Positions 1 to 8,768 of a DNA stretch of 64,000 nt are shown here, piece by piece. Source of the DNA: Neobacillus cucumis (GTDB taxonomy: Bacteria; Bacillota; Bacilli; Bacillales_B; DSM-18226). The notes below the pieces were generated by a model. The model was given only the letters and a program-made list of their open reading frames with translations, ran no database searches and was not told the DNA's origin. The stretch covers positions 434,001-498,000 of the forward strand of contig NZ_JAEHGC010000003.1 of assembly GCF_016107705.1 (NCBI RefSeq), read 5' to 3'. The translations under genes were made by a program, and so were the position numbers. Numbering within the stretch: position 1 is the stretch's first letter; every line of letters begins with the position of its first letter.

Positions 1-578
1 ATGCCATTGAAATTGGCGCGGCCCTTATCAACGCAATCGCAAAAATCCATGTCGATCCCATGGTCCCATCTTCCGTGAAGATGACCAAGTTCCATGCAGG
101 AGGCGAAAGCAGCAATCTTATTCCGGGTCACGCAAGTTTCCATCTTGATCTTAGAGCGCAAACAAACGAGGTTATGGAAACATTAACCGCTAAGGTAGAA
201 AAAATCACCCAAGCGATTGCCAACCTGTATGAAGTGGAGATTCCGCTTGAAACCAAGGCTTTTGTCGCAGCAGCAAAAGTAGATCCGTACGCCCAAAAGC
301 TTATGGAAAAAGCCATTATTGATACACTCGGAAATGTAACACCCCCCTACCCTTCAAGCGGTGGTGAGGATTTCCACTTTTACACAGTTAAACGGCCACA
401 TATTAAAGCGACGATGCTCGGCCTCGGATGTGACCTTTCCCCGGGTTTGCATCACCCAAAAATGACCTTTAACCATGAAGCAATCTTTTCAGGTATTGAA
501 ATTTTAGCAAAAACCATCATAAATACCTTTGAACATTTAAAAAAGGAGGCTCCACAGCACTATGAACAGCACTGTTGA
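1..578 (+). CDS. M20 family metallopeptidase/deacylase, C-terminal part (5' truncated)
   Basis: The reading frame is open from base 3, so the gene enters from the left edge and only about 190 C-terminal residues are present. The segment FHAGGESSNLIPGHASFHLD is typical of the M20 dimerisation domain. The later GGEDFHFY and the GLHHPKMTFNHEA stretch look like the C-terminal catalytic domain with its zinc-binding His. The stop overlaps the start of the GNAT gene by 17 bases, which implies translational coupling. With the racemase behind it, the likely job is removing the acyl group (probably succinyl) from N-acyl-L-amino acids. The substrate is inferred from neighbours, not read from the residues. 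Confidence 0.85.
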   Translation, partial: AIEIGAALINAIAKIHVDPMVPSSVKMTKFHAGGESSNLIPGHASFHLDLRAQTNEVMETLTAKVEKITQAIANLYEVEIPLETKAFVAAAKVDPYAQKLMEKAIIDTLGNVTPPYPSSGGEDFHFYTVKRPHIKATMLGLGCDLSPGLHHPKMTFNHEAIFSGIEILAKTIINTFEHLKKEAPQHYEQHC

Positions 579-1395
579 AGTAAGGCAGATAAAGACCATT
601 GAAGAACTCGAAAAAGTCCAACAACTAGAAAAAGCAGTTTGGGGAGACCCGGCGATTCCGATTCACCAAACCCTGACCGCTATTAAAAACGGCGGGATTG
701 TCGTCGGAGCCTACGAAAACAATCAATTAGTAGGATTCAGTTACGGCTTCCCGGGCTTCCTTAACGGCAAACCCTACCTTTGTTCGCATATGCTTGGAAT
801 TGACGAAAACTATCGCGGACAAGGCATCGGTGAATTTTTAAAGAAAGAGCAAAAGAACGCGGCGATTGAAATGGGCTATGATTTGCTAACTTGGACATAT
901 GACCCGCTTGAAAGCGTAAATGCCTTTTTGAATTTATCGAAACTGAAAGCAATTTGCAGTACATATGTGAAAAATTGCTATGGGGATATGAAGGATGGTC
1001 TTAACCAGGGCTTGCCTTCCGATCGTTTTCAGGTAGAGTGGTGGATCACCAATCCCTATATTGAGGAAATACATCAGGATGACCTGGCGGCGATTGAACG
1101 GGTACCATATATGCAAACAGCAGATGGGCTTCCACAGCTTGCGGACGTTGATCCTAGTAGTTTTTTTAACCGCGAAGCCTTGCTTATCCCTGTTTCAAAC
1201 CAGTTCCAGCAAATGAAAAAGGATTACCCCGAGCTGGCGCTTGACTGGCGCCTGAAGACGCGGGAATTGTTCGAATCCCTATTTGCCAATGGATTTGCAG
1301 CCGTACGGGTAGTAAAAACAGACGACGAGCCCGTTCATTACTATTTACTAAAAAAGCGAGATTTACTTCCAGTAGAAAGAAGGCCATTTAAATGA
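562..1395 (+). CDS. GNAT family N-acyltransferase (predicted D-amino-acid N-succinyltransferase)
   Basis: The 277-residue protein carries a GNAT fold in its first half: the acetyl/acyl-CoA loop is [19 protein letters not shown], a clear Q/RxxGxG/A-type motif. The C-terminal half is an extension typical of the COG3375-type family. A GGAGG lies upstream of ATG 562, inside the end of the M20 gene. Its stop overlaps the racemase start (ATGA at 1392). In Geobacillus, a GNAT enzyme in the same M20-GNAT-racemase arrangement succinylates D-amino acids with succinyl-CoA. The same role is inferred here from context. The acyl donor cannot be read from the sequence. Confidence 0.75.
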   Translation: MNSTVEVRQIKTIEELEKVQQLEKAVWGDPAIPIHQTLTAIKNGGIVVGAYENNQLVGFSYGFPGFLNGKPYLCSHMLGIDENYRGQGIGEFLKKEQKNAAIEMGYDLLTWTYDPLESVNAFLNLSKLKAICSTYVKNCYGDMKDGLNQGLPSDRFQVEWWITNPYIEEIHQDDLAAIERVPYMQTADGLPQLADVDPSSFFNREALLIPVSNQFQQMKKDYPELALDWRLKTRELFESLFANGFAAVRVVKTDDEPVHYYLLKKRDLLPVERRPFK

Positions 1396-2495
1396 TCATC
1401 AAGCAAGTCATTTTACGACACTTAAAAATGAAGATGAACTTTCCATTCACCACTAGCTTCGGAACATTTACAGATAAAGAATTTATCTTAGTCGAGGTAC
1501 AGGATGAGAATGGTGCATCAGGCTGGGGTGAATCCGTAGCTTTCACATCCCCTCTCTATAATGAAGAAACACTAAAAACGAACTGGCATATACTCGAGGA
1601 CTTCTTGATCCCAATGATTAAGGATAAGGAAATCAGCCACCCTGACGAAGTGTCCACCCTATTCGAACCAATTCGAAAAAATAATATGGCCAAGTCAGCC
1701 ATTGAGGGCGCCATTTGGGACCTGTATGCGAAACGGGAAAATCTCCCTCTTGCAACCGCACTCGGTGGTGAGAAAAAAGAAATTGAAGTCGGTATCAGCA
1801 TCGGTATTCAAAAATCAGTAGACGATTTACTGGGGGTTATTGACAATTCAGTTTTAGAAGGCTATCGACGGATCAAAGTAAAAATCAAGCCAGGCTGGGA
1901 TGTTGATGTTATCCGTGAAATTCGCCGCCATTTTCCAACCATCCAGTTGATGGCTGATGCGAATTCGGCCTATCGTCTTCAAGATTTGGAGTTGTTAAAA
2001 CAGCTGGACGAGTTCGGTTTAACCATGATTGAACAGCCACTCGCTTCTGATGACATTGTCGACCATGCGCTTGTACAAAAACATCTGACTACACCGATAT
2101 GTCTGGATGAGAGCATCCATTCCTATGAGGATGCACGCAAAGCCATCAGTCTCGGAAGCTGTAAAATTATTAATATTAAAATTGGCCGAGTTGGCGGCCT
2201 TACAGAGTCGAAACGAATTCATGACCTATGCATGGATCAAGGTCTGCCGGTATGGTGTGGCGGGATGCTGGAAGCCGGGGTTGGCAGAGCTCATAATATC
2301 GCCTTGACTACTCTAGCAAACTTCACGATGCCTGGAGATACAGCAGCATCTTCTCGTTATTGGGAGCGGGATATTATTGATCCGGAGGTTATAGTTCATA
2401 ACGGGTTGATTACTGTGCCAAGCAAGGCAGGAATCGGCTATGATCCGAACGTTGACACAATTGAGTCATTTACAGTAAGGAAGCAAAGTTATTAA
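1392..2495 (+). CDS. Enolase-superfamily N-acylamino-acid racemase / o-succinylbenzoate synthase-like
   Basis: This 367-residue protein has the full muconate-lactonising-subgroup active site. The KVK motif gives the acid/base Lys164. Metal ligands are Asp189 (LMADAN), Glu214 (MIEQPL) and Asp239 (CLDES), and the opposite base is Lys263 ([10 protein letters not shown]). The family includes MenC (menaquinone synthesis) and promiscuous N-succinylamino-acid racemases. No other men genes are nearby, and the gene is translationally fused in an operon to a GNAT acyltransferase and an M20 deacylase, so a racemase role in irreversible D-to-L amino acid conversion is favoured. A MenC side activity remains possible. 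Confidence 0.82.
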   Translation: MIIKQVILRHLKMKMNFPFTTSFGTFTDKEFILVEVQDENGASGWGESVAFTSPLYNEETLKTNWHILEDFLIPMIKDKEISHPDEVSTLFEPIRKNNMAKSAIEGAIWDLYAKRENLPLATALGGEKKEIEVGISIGIQKSVDDLLGVIDNSVLEGYRRIKVKIKPGWDVDVIREIRRHFPTIQLMADANSAYRLQDLELLKQLDEFGLTMIEQPLASDDIVDHALVQKHLTTPICLDESIHSYEDARKAISLGSCKIINIKIGRVGGLTESKRIHDLCMDQGLPVWCGGMLEAGVGRAHNIALTTLANFTMPGDTAASSRYWERDIIDPEVIVHNGLITVPSKAGIGYDPNVDTIESFTVRKQSY

Positions 2496-2498
2496 ATT

Positions 2499-2519
2499 GA
2501 GGGGAGTTGGCCTCCTCTC
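2499..2519 (+). terminator. Weak hairpin after the racemase operon
   Basis: GAGGGGAG and CTCCTCTC form an 8-bp stem with one G-T pair and a 5-base loop just after the racemase stop. The tail is only moderately T-rich, so termination may be partial and some reading into the YkvI-like gene is possible. Confidence 0.4.
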
Positions 2520-2572
2520 TCTTTACGAAATTAATTTTCAGAATTTTTTTAAAATAATAAAGGAGAATGGAT

Positions 2573-3652
2573 ATGAAAAAAAGTTTTCAGATTGCCGGCG
2601 CTTATGTCGGAATCATCGTTGGCGCCGGATTTGCATCAGGACAGGAAATTCTACAATTTTTTACTAGTTTTGGCTGGATGGGAATCGCAGGAGGCATCAT
2701 TGCAACCTTTTTCTTCGCCTTTTTGGGTATGCAGCTGACCCAGTTGGGCTCGCGTCTTAAAACAGATTCACATAAAGACGTCATCTATCATATTTGTGGA
2801 CGTTATTTAGGGGTTATTGTCGATATTATTATTACCTTCTTTTTATTTGGTGTTGCAGTTGTAATGATGGCAGGAAGCGGTTCGATTTTTGAACAGCAAT
2901 TCGGACTGCCGGCAATGGTCGGGAACATTGTTATGGCTGCTCTGACGATTTTAACGGTTTGCTTGAATGTACAAAAATTGCTGAACATCATTAGTATGAT
3001 TACACCGTTTTTAATGGTGCTCGTCTTAATAATCACGGGGTATTCCCTTTTTACAATGGACCAAAGTTTCGCAGACCTTAATACGATTGCAAAAGCACAG
3101 CCACAGGCTGCATCAAACTGGTTAATGGGTGGACTTCTTTATGTTTCCTATAATATTGCTGCAGGAGCAGCGATGCTTGCGGTCATGGGAGGAACGGAAA
3201 AAGATTCGAAGGTGGCTGGTCGCGGTGGTATTCTGGGAGGACTTGGCCTGGGATTATTGATTTTATTGATCAATATCGGAATGTTTGTAAAAATGGACCA
3301 GTTAAAAGGTGTAGATATGCCTACACTGATGCTTGCCAACCATATGCATCAGGTTCTAGGTGCGTTGATGTCGGTCGCGTTACTTGGAATGATTTATAAC
3401 ACAGCTGTTGGAATGCTGTACGCGTTTTCCGTACGCTTGATCAAACCTTCCTCTAAAAAATTCAAACCCGCAGTCATTGGCTTTGGCGTTCTTTCCTTTG
3501 CAGCCAGCTTTGTTGGATTCATCAAATTAGTCAGTACGGTATACCCGCTAATGGGCTATCTAGGCTTTACATTAATTGCAGCAATTATCCTCGCCTGGTT
3601 CCGTTCACGGAAAAATAGAGGGATTGATAACAATAAGAGAATTGCTGGGTAA
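2573..3652 (+). CDS. YkvI-family integral membrane transporter
   Basis: The protein has about 359 residues and roughly ten hydrophobic segments. The N-terminal signature AYVGIIVGAGFASGQEILQFF matches the YkvI/COG3949 membrane family, which is related to LeuT-fold amino acid transporters. I chose ATG 2573 because AGGAG at 2561-2565 is 7 bases before it and only 1 base before the alternative ATG at 2567. Position after the D-amino acid conversion set suggests an amino acid or related solute, but the family substrate is not established. A strong terminator follows. Confidence 0.8.
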   Translation: MKKSFQIAGAYVGIIVGAGFASGQEILQFFTSFGWMGIAGGIIATFFFAFLGMQLTQLGSRLKTDSHKDVIYHICGRYLGVIVDIIITFFLFGVAVVMMAGSGSIFEQQFGLPAMVGNIVMAALTILTVCLNVQKLLNIISMITPFLMVLVLIITGYSLFTMDQSFADLNTIAKAQPQAASNWLMGGLLYVSYNIAAGAAMLAVMGGTEKDSKVAGRGGILGGLGLGLLILLINIGMFVKMDQLKGVDMPTLMLANHMHQVLGALMSVALLGMIYNTAVGMLYAFSVRLIKPSSKKFKPAVIGFGVLSFAASFVGFIKLVSTVYPLMGYLGFTLIAAIILAWFRSRKNRGIDNNKRIAG

Positions 3653-3681
3653 TTGGATTCCTCCTTTACACCTTGTGAAAC

Positions 3682-3720
3682 AAATAGGGGATTGGCCATT
3701 TTACGGCCAATCCCCTATTT
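3682..3720 (+). terminator. Strong intrinsic terminator after the YkvI-like gene
   Basis: A perfect 16-bp stem (3682-3697 with 3705-3720) and a 7-base loop. The stem ends in CCCTATTT and is followed by a moderately T-rich stretch. It closes the left operon. Confidence 0.75.
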
Positions 3721-3732
3721 ACTCATATCTAT

Positions 3733-3767
3733 TCGACAAAATTCGGGTGGTGACAGGCACCTGTCGA
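3733..3767. repeat. Dispersed palindromic repeat, truncated copy (GGTGACAGGCACC core)
   Basis: TCGACA and TGTCGA flank a left arm AAAATTCGGGTGG and the core GGTGACAGGCACC. The right arm of the full palindrome seen at 10797 and 27538 is missing, so this is a half copy. The remaining 190 bases up to the sigma factor gene hold no convincing gene. Confidence 0.7.
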
Positions 3768-3957
3768 AAAATCTATGAAAATCTGCTGAAATCACCAAAA
3801 TCTCCGCCAAAAGTGAATTTTGGTCTTCAAAAATGAGTTTTCATCTGTTTTTTCGCTTCAAATTTGGATTTGATCGATTCGATGGATGTGTTTTTTCCCG
3901 TTATGGTAGAGGTACCCGGGAATAAAAGGTGAAGCGCGCTTTCTGAAAGGATTTCCC

Positions 3958-4440
3958 TTGGAAAGCTTTGAAGAGTTGGTTGTCCAGTATAGTCCTATGA
4001 TCCATAAAATCATTCACACACTGCATATCTATAAAAATTGGGATGAATTCTACCAGCATGGTCTGATTGCCCTTTGGGAGGCAAGCAATCGCTTTGACCC
4101 TGAGAAAGGAAACTTCACCAGTTATGCCTACAACTATATCAAAGGGTTTCTTCTATTAGAATTGAGTAAAGCACACAAATATGAAGAGAATTGTGTCTGT
4201 CCCAAAGAAGAATTTTGGGAAACCGCCGAAGGGATTGTCATTGATTATCCTTTAGAGACAGAAACCATCCTATCCGTTTGCACCACCTTAACACCCAACC
4301 AAAGGAAATGGGTGCTGTACACTGCACTACATGATCTTTCAATTAAAGAGATTGCCATTAAGGAAAACGTCTCCATGTCTGCTGTCAAAAGCTGGCGTGC
4401 GGGAGCATGCGAAAAGTTGAGGGAGAGGATAGCAGAATAA
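3958..4440 (+). CDS. Small sigma-70 family RNA polymerase sigma factor
   Basis: The 160-residue protein has a region 2 helix set (FYQHGLIALWEASNRFDPEK, then NFTSYAYNYIKGFLLLEL) and a C-terminal region 4 helix-turn-helix (LSIKEIAIKENVSMSAVKSW). It lacks regions 1 and 3, as in ECF-like or SigI-size factors. The start is TTG 3958 with AAAGGA at 3946-3951, six bases away. The next ATG would cut off part of region 2. No anti-sigma gene is adjacent, and a hairpin separates it from the subtilase. Target genes are unknown. Confidence 0.8.
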   Translation: MESFEELVVQYSPMIHKIIHTLHIYKNWDEFYQHGLIALWEASNRFDPEKGNFTSYAYNYIKGFLLLELSKAHKYEENCVCPKEEFWETAEGIVIDYPLETETILSVCTTLTPNQRKWVLYTALHDLSIKEIAIKENVSMSAVKSWRAGACEKLRERIAE

Positions 4441-4444
4441 ACAC

Positions 4445-4484
4445 TACGAAAGGGAACGGCCAGACGGGGCCGTTCCCTTTCGTA
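4445..4484. terminator. Hairpin after the sigma factor gene
   Basis: A perfect 17-bp stem (4445-4461 with 4468-4484) and a 6-base loop starting four bases after the sigma factor stop. The plus-strand tail is A-rich, not T-rich, so it may stabilise the mRNA end as much as terminate. Confidence 0.6.
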
Positions 4485-4594
4485 TAAAAAATTTGGCAGA
4501 TAACGAGACTTATATAATTTCCCCTATGAATATTGTAATATATAGAAGTTAGACAAAAAGTACTGATTTTCAACAGAATTCTAGTTATTTTGGA

Positions 4595-4607
4595 GGTGCC
4601 TGGCACC
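4595..4607. repeat. Dispersed repeat core GGTGCCTGGCACC in a 5' leader
   Basis: A perfect short palindrome of the repeat family, lying about 19 bases before the chosen subtilase start. It could fold in the mRNA leader just upstream of the ribosome binding site. Confidence 0.6.
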
Positions 4608-4625
4608 GAAAGGGGTATTGGTCGA

Positions 4626-7600
4626 GTGTATAAAAAGGTTGCAGTCTCTCTTCTTTCTGGTTTACTAGTTTTTTCTTCTTCGGCTTCGACTCTAGTATTT
4701 GCGGCTGGTAATGAGCAGAAAGATGAGAACTATGCATTCATACAAAAACACGACAACAAGGTGCTGGAAAAATCCATTTCACGCTCAGACCTTGTTGGCA
4801 AAAAGAAACTAGCAATGCAAGCAGCAAGGGCAGCTTTTTCAAAAAAGAATCTAGAAAAGTATGTGCCTGGTGAACTGATTGTTAAGTATAAAAATAATAC
4901 GTTATCCACGAAGGTTCGGACGAAGCATTCACTCAAATCGCTGAAGAAGCTGAAGGCGATTGATGCTGAGGTTGTGAAGGTACAATCTGGCACGTCAATG
5001 GATAGCCAAATGGAAAAATTGGAGGCAGATCCTTCGGTAGAATATGTTCAGCCTAACTATTTATATAAACCTGCTGCTCTCCCAAATGATCCGTCGTTTA
5101 ATCAATTATGGGGGCTCCACAATACAGGACAAAAAATTGCCGACAACGTTGGGGCCGCTGATATGGATATTGATTACCCGGAAGCCATGCAGGAGTTTAG
5201 TAAGCTCTCAAATCCTAGTCAGACTGTGGTCGCGGTGATTGATACGGGGGTTGATATCAACCATCCTGATTTGCAGGCGGATATTTGGACGAATCCTGGT
5301 GAAATTGCTGGTAATGGAAAGGATGATGATGGAAATGGCTATGTAGATGATGTGCATGGCTGGGATTTCCTTCACCATGATAATTCTGTTTTTGACGCAG
5401 CTGATGGCGATGAGCATGGGACCCATGTAGCGGGAACGATTGCGGCATCAAGTAATAACGGTCTTGGGATAACCGGGATTGCTCCAAATGTAAAAATTAT
5501 GCCGTTAAAGTTCCTTGGTCCTGATGGCGGTTCGACTGCAGATGCGATTTCAGCGATTGATTACGCCGCGAAGATGGGCGTGAAAATTTCCAATAACAGC
5601 TGGGGCGGTTCTGATTATGACCAAGCCCTGAAGGATGCGATTGAACGCTCGAACATGTTATTTATCACGGCGGCGGGTAATGATGGAAAAAATATTGACT
5701 TATATCCTGATTATCCAGCAAGCTTTACCATCCCAAATATTATTTCGGTTGCGGCGATCGATAACACTGGTAAACTAGCAGACTTTTCGAACTACGGGAC
5801 TCGGGGTGTGGATATTGCTGCGCCCGGTGTGAGTATTCTAAGTACGGTTCCGAAAAAATTAGAGGCTGGCGTTTCCGCTCAGATTAATAATCCTGCCATT
5901 CAATATCAGGCGATTGTTAATGGCTTCGGTTTTGAAAATTTTACTAGCACGGACCGTCCGGTTGCTTTTAAAAAGGCGCTTGATTATTTAGGAGTTAGGC
6001 CGGATTCAAAGGTTTTATTGGTTCAGGATGATGAGTCTGATGATGGGTACCCGAGCTTCCTGAAAACTTATGAGGTTCTATTACAACAAGCCGGGATAAC
6101 TAATTATAAAGAAGTGACAGTGTCAACAGATGAGTCCGGCCCTGACGCGGCAACACTCAGCAGCTATGATACGGTTATTTGGTTTTCAGGGTACGCAATG
6201 GGAAATCAATATCCTACTTTAACCAATAATGATCTCACTTCCCTCGACCAATTTTTGAAAAAAGGTCAGAAATCTCTTATTTTAAGCGGTGAGGATTTAT
6301 TATATCAGAATGAAGATTCCAGCTTTGTAACGGATACCCTTTCCCTTCATATTACGGGGGAAGGTGCGGCAAGAACCGCTGTTGGGGTACCCGGGACGAT
6401 TTACGATGGTGCAAGTTACCCGCTTGGGTACGCCCCATATACTGATTATTTTACAAGTAATAATACGAACTTGGCGAAAATCAACCTGATTTTCCCTGCT
6501 GAGACTAATTACAATGATGCATATGAGTATTATGACGGAACATCGATGGCCACTCCACATGTGACCGGTGTTGCTGCACTGTTGGCGGGAAAATATCCAA
6601 GCTTTGATGCAGAGCAACTGAAAAAGATTCTTCTCGCCTCGGGTGACAACTTGAGTTCATTAAGTACAAAAATTTTGAGCGGTAAAAAACTGAATGCTTT
6701 TAAGGCACTAATCTACTTCAGACCAACCGTTGGTCAGGTGTCCGAAAAGTCCACTTCGGTTACAGGAACGGCTGAACCGTGGGCAACGGTTACGGTCAAA
6801 ATTGGCGACAGGCAATATACAGCGGTCGCTGATGGGAACGGGCATTTTACTGTAGTGATTCCCGTGCAAAAAGCGGGTACGGTTTTATCTGTTTCGGCTG
6901 GAGATACCAGTGATGTTGTAAGCGTGAAGGTTGTCGATGTCACCGTCCCTGCAATTACCATTACGAACACGGTGTCAAACCTTTCAAAGAAAGTAATCGG
7001 AAAAACTGAGGCCGGAGCCACACTTACGGTTGTAATTAGATCAGCAAGCTATAAAGCTGGTGCCAATTCTGCCGGAAGCTTTAAAGTGTTCATTCCGGTA
7101 CAAAAGGCTGGAACGAAGCTAACTGTAACCGCTAAGGATGCTGCCGGACATGTAAGTTCGGTAAAGACCATCACGGTTGCTGATAATATTCCACCTGCTT
7201 CGCTAAAGGTTAAATCCGTGTCAAACCTGTCGAAGATGGTTAGCGGCACGACGGAAAAAGGCGCATCGATTACGGTTTTGGCAGGCTCTGGCTCTAAAGT
7301 GAAAAAATACTATGGCAAGGCGGATTCTCACGGAAACTTTAAGGTTGGGATTTCTGCACAAAAAGCTGGTGCGAAGCTAATTGTGACGGCGAAGGATGCT
7401 GCCGGTAATGCGCGTTCGGTGCGAGTGACCGTGGCAGACAAACACCCTCCGGCTGCCCCAAAGGTGAAAACCGTTGTAAAAAGCACAACGAAACATCTTA
7501 GCGGTACAGCAGAAGCGGGTTCTACGATTGTCGTTAAAGTTGGCCATAAAGTGGTCGGAACAACCAAAACAGACTCACATGGTAAATTTAAAGTAAAAAT

Positions 7601-7691
7601 CAAAGCACAAAAGAAGAAATCAATTCTTACTGTTACAGCTACAGATAAGGCCAAAAACGTAAGCAAAACTACGAAAATAAAGGTAAAATAA
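4626..7691 (+). CDS. Secreted subtilisin-like serine protease (S8) with C-terminal Ig-like repeats
   Basis: GTG 4626 has AAAGGGG ten bases upstream and gives 1021 residues beginning MYKKVAVSLLSGLLVFSSSA, a classic signal peptide. A propeptide follows (PGELIVKYK). The triad is Asp206 (AVIDTGVD), His264 (DEHGTHVAGT) and Ser640 (DGTSMATPHVTG); NSWGG and AAGND are also present. His-Ser spacing is 376 residues, far above the usual about 150-200, because an extra domain of roughly 170-200 residues sits between them. After the catalytic domain come four tandem Ig-like modules, each opening with a VSNLSK-like or equivalent strand and ending near VTVAD. They are likely wall-binding or spacer domains. 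Ser/Lys-rich C-terminus, no sorting signal seen. Confidence 0.9.
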   Translation: MYKKVAVSLLSGLLVFSSSASTLVFAAGNEQKDENYAFIQKHDNKVLEKSISRSDLVGKKKLAMQAARAAFSKKNLEKYVPGELIVKYKNNTLSTKVRTKHSLKSLKKLKAIDAEVVKVQSGTSMDSQMEKLEADPSVEYVQPNYLYKPAALPNDPSFNQLWGLHNTGQKIADNVGAADMDIDYPEAMQEFSKLSNPSQTVVAVIDTGVDINHPDLQADIWTNPGEIAGNGKDDDGNGYVDDVHGWDFLHHDNSVFDAADGDEHGTHVAGTIAASSNNGLGITGIAPNVKIMPLKFLGPDGGSTADAISAIDYAAKMGVKISNNSWGGSDYDQALKDAIERSNMLFITAAGNDGKNIDLYPDYPASFTIPNIISVAAIDNTGKLADFSNYGTRGVDIAAPGVSILSTVPKKLEAGVSAQINNPAIQYQAIVNGFGFENFTSTDRPVAFKKALDYLGVRPDSKVLLVQDDESDDGYPSFLKTYEVLLQQAGITNYKEVTVSTDESGPDAATLSSYDTVIWFSGYAMGNQYPTLTNNDLTSLDQFLKKGQKSLILSGEDLLYQNEDSSFVTDTLSLHITGEGAARTAVGVPGTIYDGASYPLGYAPYTDYFTSNNTNLAKINLIFPAETNYNDAYEYYDGTSMATPHVTGVAALLAGKYPSFDAEQLKKILLASGDNLSSLSTKILSGKKLNAFKALIYFRPTVGQVSEKSTSVTGTAEPWATVTVKIGDRQYTAVADGNGHFTVVIPVQKAGTVLSVSAGDTSDVVSVKVVDVTVPAITITNTVSNLSKKVIGKTEAGATLTVVIRSASYKAGANSAGSFKVFIPVQKAGTKLTVTAKDAAGHVSSVKTITVADNIPPASLKVKSVSNLSKMVSGTTEKGASITVLAGSGSKVKKYYGKADSHGNFKVGISAQKAGAKLIVTAKDAAGNARSVRVTVADKHPPAAPKVKTVVKSTTKHLSGTAEAGSTIVVKVGHKVVGTTKTDSHGKFKVKIKAQKKKSILTVTATDKAKNVSKTTKIKVK

Positions 7692-7698
7692 AGTTTGC

Positions 7699-7739
7699 GA
7701 AAAAATCACATGGGTGCCTGGCACCTGTGTGATTTTTTC
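7699..7739 (+). terminator. Terminator after the subtilase, built around the GGTGCCTGGCACC repeat core
   Basis: GAAAAAATCACA (7699-7710) pairs with TGTGATTTTTTC (7728-7739), enclosing the repeat core at 7713-7725. The T-run gives an intrinsic terminator shape. Confidence 0.75.
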
Positions 7740-7857
7740 ACATTCCACCCCTAAATCCACCAATATTCTCCATTTAATCCCAAATTAAGGTAAACATTTC
7801 ACCATTTCGTCATAAAAAGCCGTTTTTTAAGAAAAATGTCATTAAACTAGTAAACGA

Positions 7858-7886
7858 TTGAAATATAACTGTAACACTACTATGTT
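7858..7886 (+). promoter_or_regulatory. Predicted sigma-A promoter of the LysM-3D gene
   Basis: TTGAAA (7858-7863), 17-bp spacer, TATGTT (7881-7886), followed by AAAGGAG and ATG 7921. Pattern match only. The rest of the 7740-7857 gap shows nothing recognisable. Confidence 0.45.
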
Positions 7887-7920
7887 ATCTTTTTAGTATC
7901 AAAGAAAAGGAGTTTGAATT

Positions 7921-8517
7921 ATGAAAAAATTCCTCACGACAATAAGTCTTGCAGCATTTCTATTACTAGCACATAATAGTGGAGCATCCGCAGCATCTAA
8001 TACATATACCGTTAAAAAAGGTGATTCTCTTTATAAGATTTCCAGAACGACACATGTTTCAATTACCAATTTAAAAAAATGGAACCATCTTAAATCAGAT
8101 GTCATTCATCCAAATCAGAAATTAAAAATTACTAAGCCTGCTACTATTAAAGTTACAAAAGCAACAACTAGTAAAACAGTTAAAAAGACTACTAGCAAAG
8201 TAACGGTAAAGAAGTCACAAAAAGTAGTAAAGACCATTACTGTGAGTGCCTCTGCATATACGGTTAATTGCGCAGGCTGCTCAGGCAAAACGTATACAGG
8301 TCTTAACCTAAAGAAGCACCCAAATTTAAAGGTAATTTCTGTTGATCCTAGAGTAATTCCACTAGGCTCAAAAGTATATGTTGAAGGTTACGGCTATGCG
8401 ATTGCCGCCGACAAAGGCAGCGCCATCAAAGGAAAAGAAATCGATGTTTTCATGCCTACTTATAAAAAAGCCATTCAATGGGGCAGAAAAACAGTTAAAG
8501 TGAAAATCTTAAAATAG
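7921..8517 (+). CDS. Secreted LysM and 3D-domain cell wall protein
   Basis: The 198-residue precursor has a signal peptide ending near GASAAS. One LysM module follows (about residues 28-70; YTVKKGDSLYKISRTTHVSI), then a Thr/Lys-rich linker. A C-terminal 3D domain (about 105-198) carries its characteristic aspartates in SVDPRVIPLGSKVYV, AADKG and KEIDVFM. LysM binds peptidoglycan. The 3D domain is a double-psi barrel of the MltA/RlpA type, found in YabE/YocH-like wall lytic enzymes, so a muralytic role at the wall is likely. AAAGGAG precedes the ATG. A single-gene unit with its own promoter and terminator. Confidence 0.85.
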   Translation: MKKFLTTISLAAFLLLAHNSGASAASNTYTVKKGDSLYKISRTTHVSITNLKKWNHLKSDVIHPNQKLKITKPATIKVTKATTSKTVKKTTSKVTVKKSQKVVKTITVSASAYTVNCAGCSGKTYTGLNLKKHPNLKVISVDPRVIPLGSKVYVEGYGYAIAADKGSAIKGKEIDVFMPTYKKAIQWGRKTVKVKILK

Positions 8518-8527
8518 AATATAAAGG

Positions 8528-8572
8528 AAAGTCCCAATTGCCCGGTATAGATTGTGCACTTGGGATTTTTTA
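8528..8572 (+). terminator. Terminator after the LysM-3D gene
   Basis: AAAGTCCCAA (8528-8537) pairs with TTGGGATTTT (8560-8569), with one G-T pair, a long loop and a T-run. Confidence 0.6.
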
Positions 8573-8687
8573 TTGCGGATTTTTTAGTCAGCCTGGCTCC
8601 TCGCAATTTCCCCTATTCCTACCTTGCTAGACATCCCAAACTGCCTTATGATAAAAATAACATCCAAAAAATGTATTCACAGTAGTA

Positions 8688-8742
8688 TGTCCACCCCACA
8701 CAGACAAAACAGGCGAAAAGTCCACGAACGGTGCCTGTCACC
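8688..8742. repeat. 55-bp dispersed repeat, copy 1
   Basis: Begins TGTCCACCCCAC and ends in the GGTGCCTGTCACC core. It is clearly related along its whole length to 59423-59477, so a longer unit than the palindrome alone has been copied. Confidence 0.7.
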
Positions 8743-8768
8743 TAAACTATTAAAAGGGGGTTCAAATT

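Noticed and set aside
3576..3836. Open frame of 86 codons after the YkvI-like gene
   Set aside because: It overlaps the gene end and runs through a perfect terminator and a dispersed repeat; no family features.
4590..4625. TTG 4590 as start of the subtilase
   Set aside because: No ribosome site before it, and it would translate the repeat core; GTG 4626 has AAAGGGG and gives a clean signal peptide.
8573..8768. Riboswitch or T-box before the molybdoenzyme gene
   Set aside because: No conserved riboswitch or T-box elements were recognised; the gap is explained by a terminator and a dispersed repeat.
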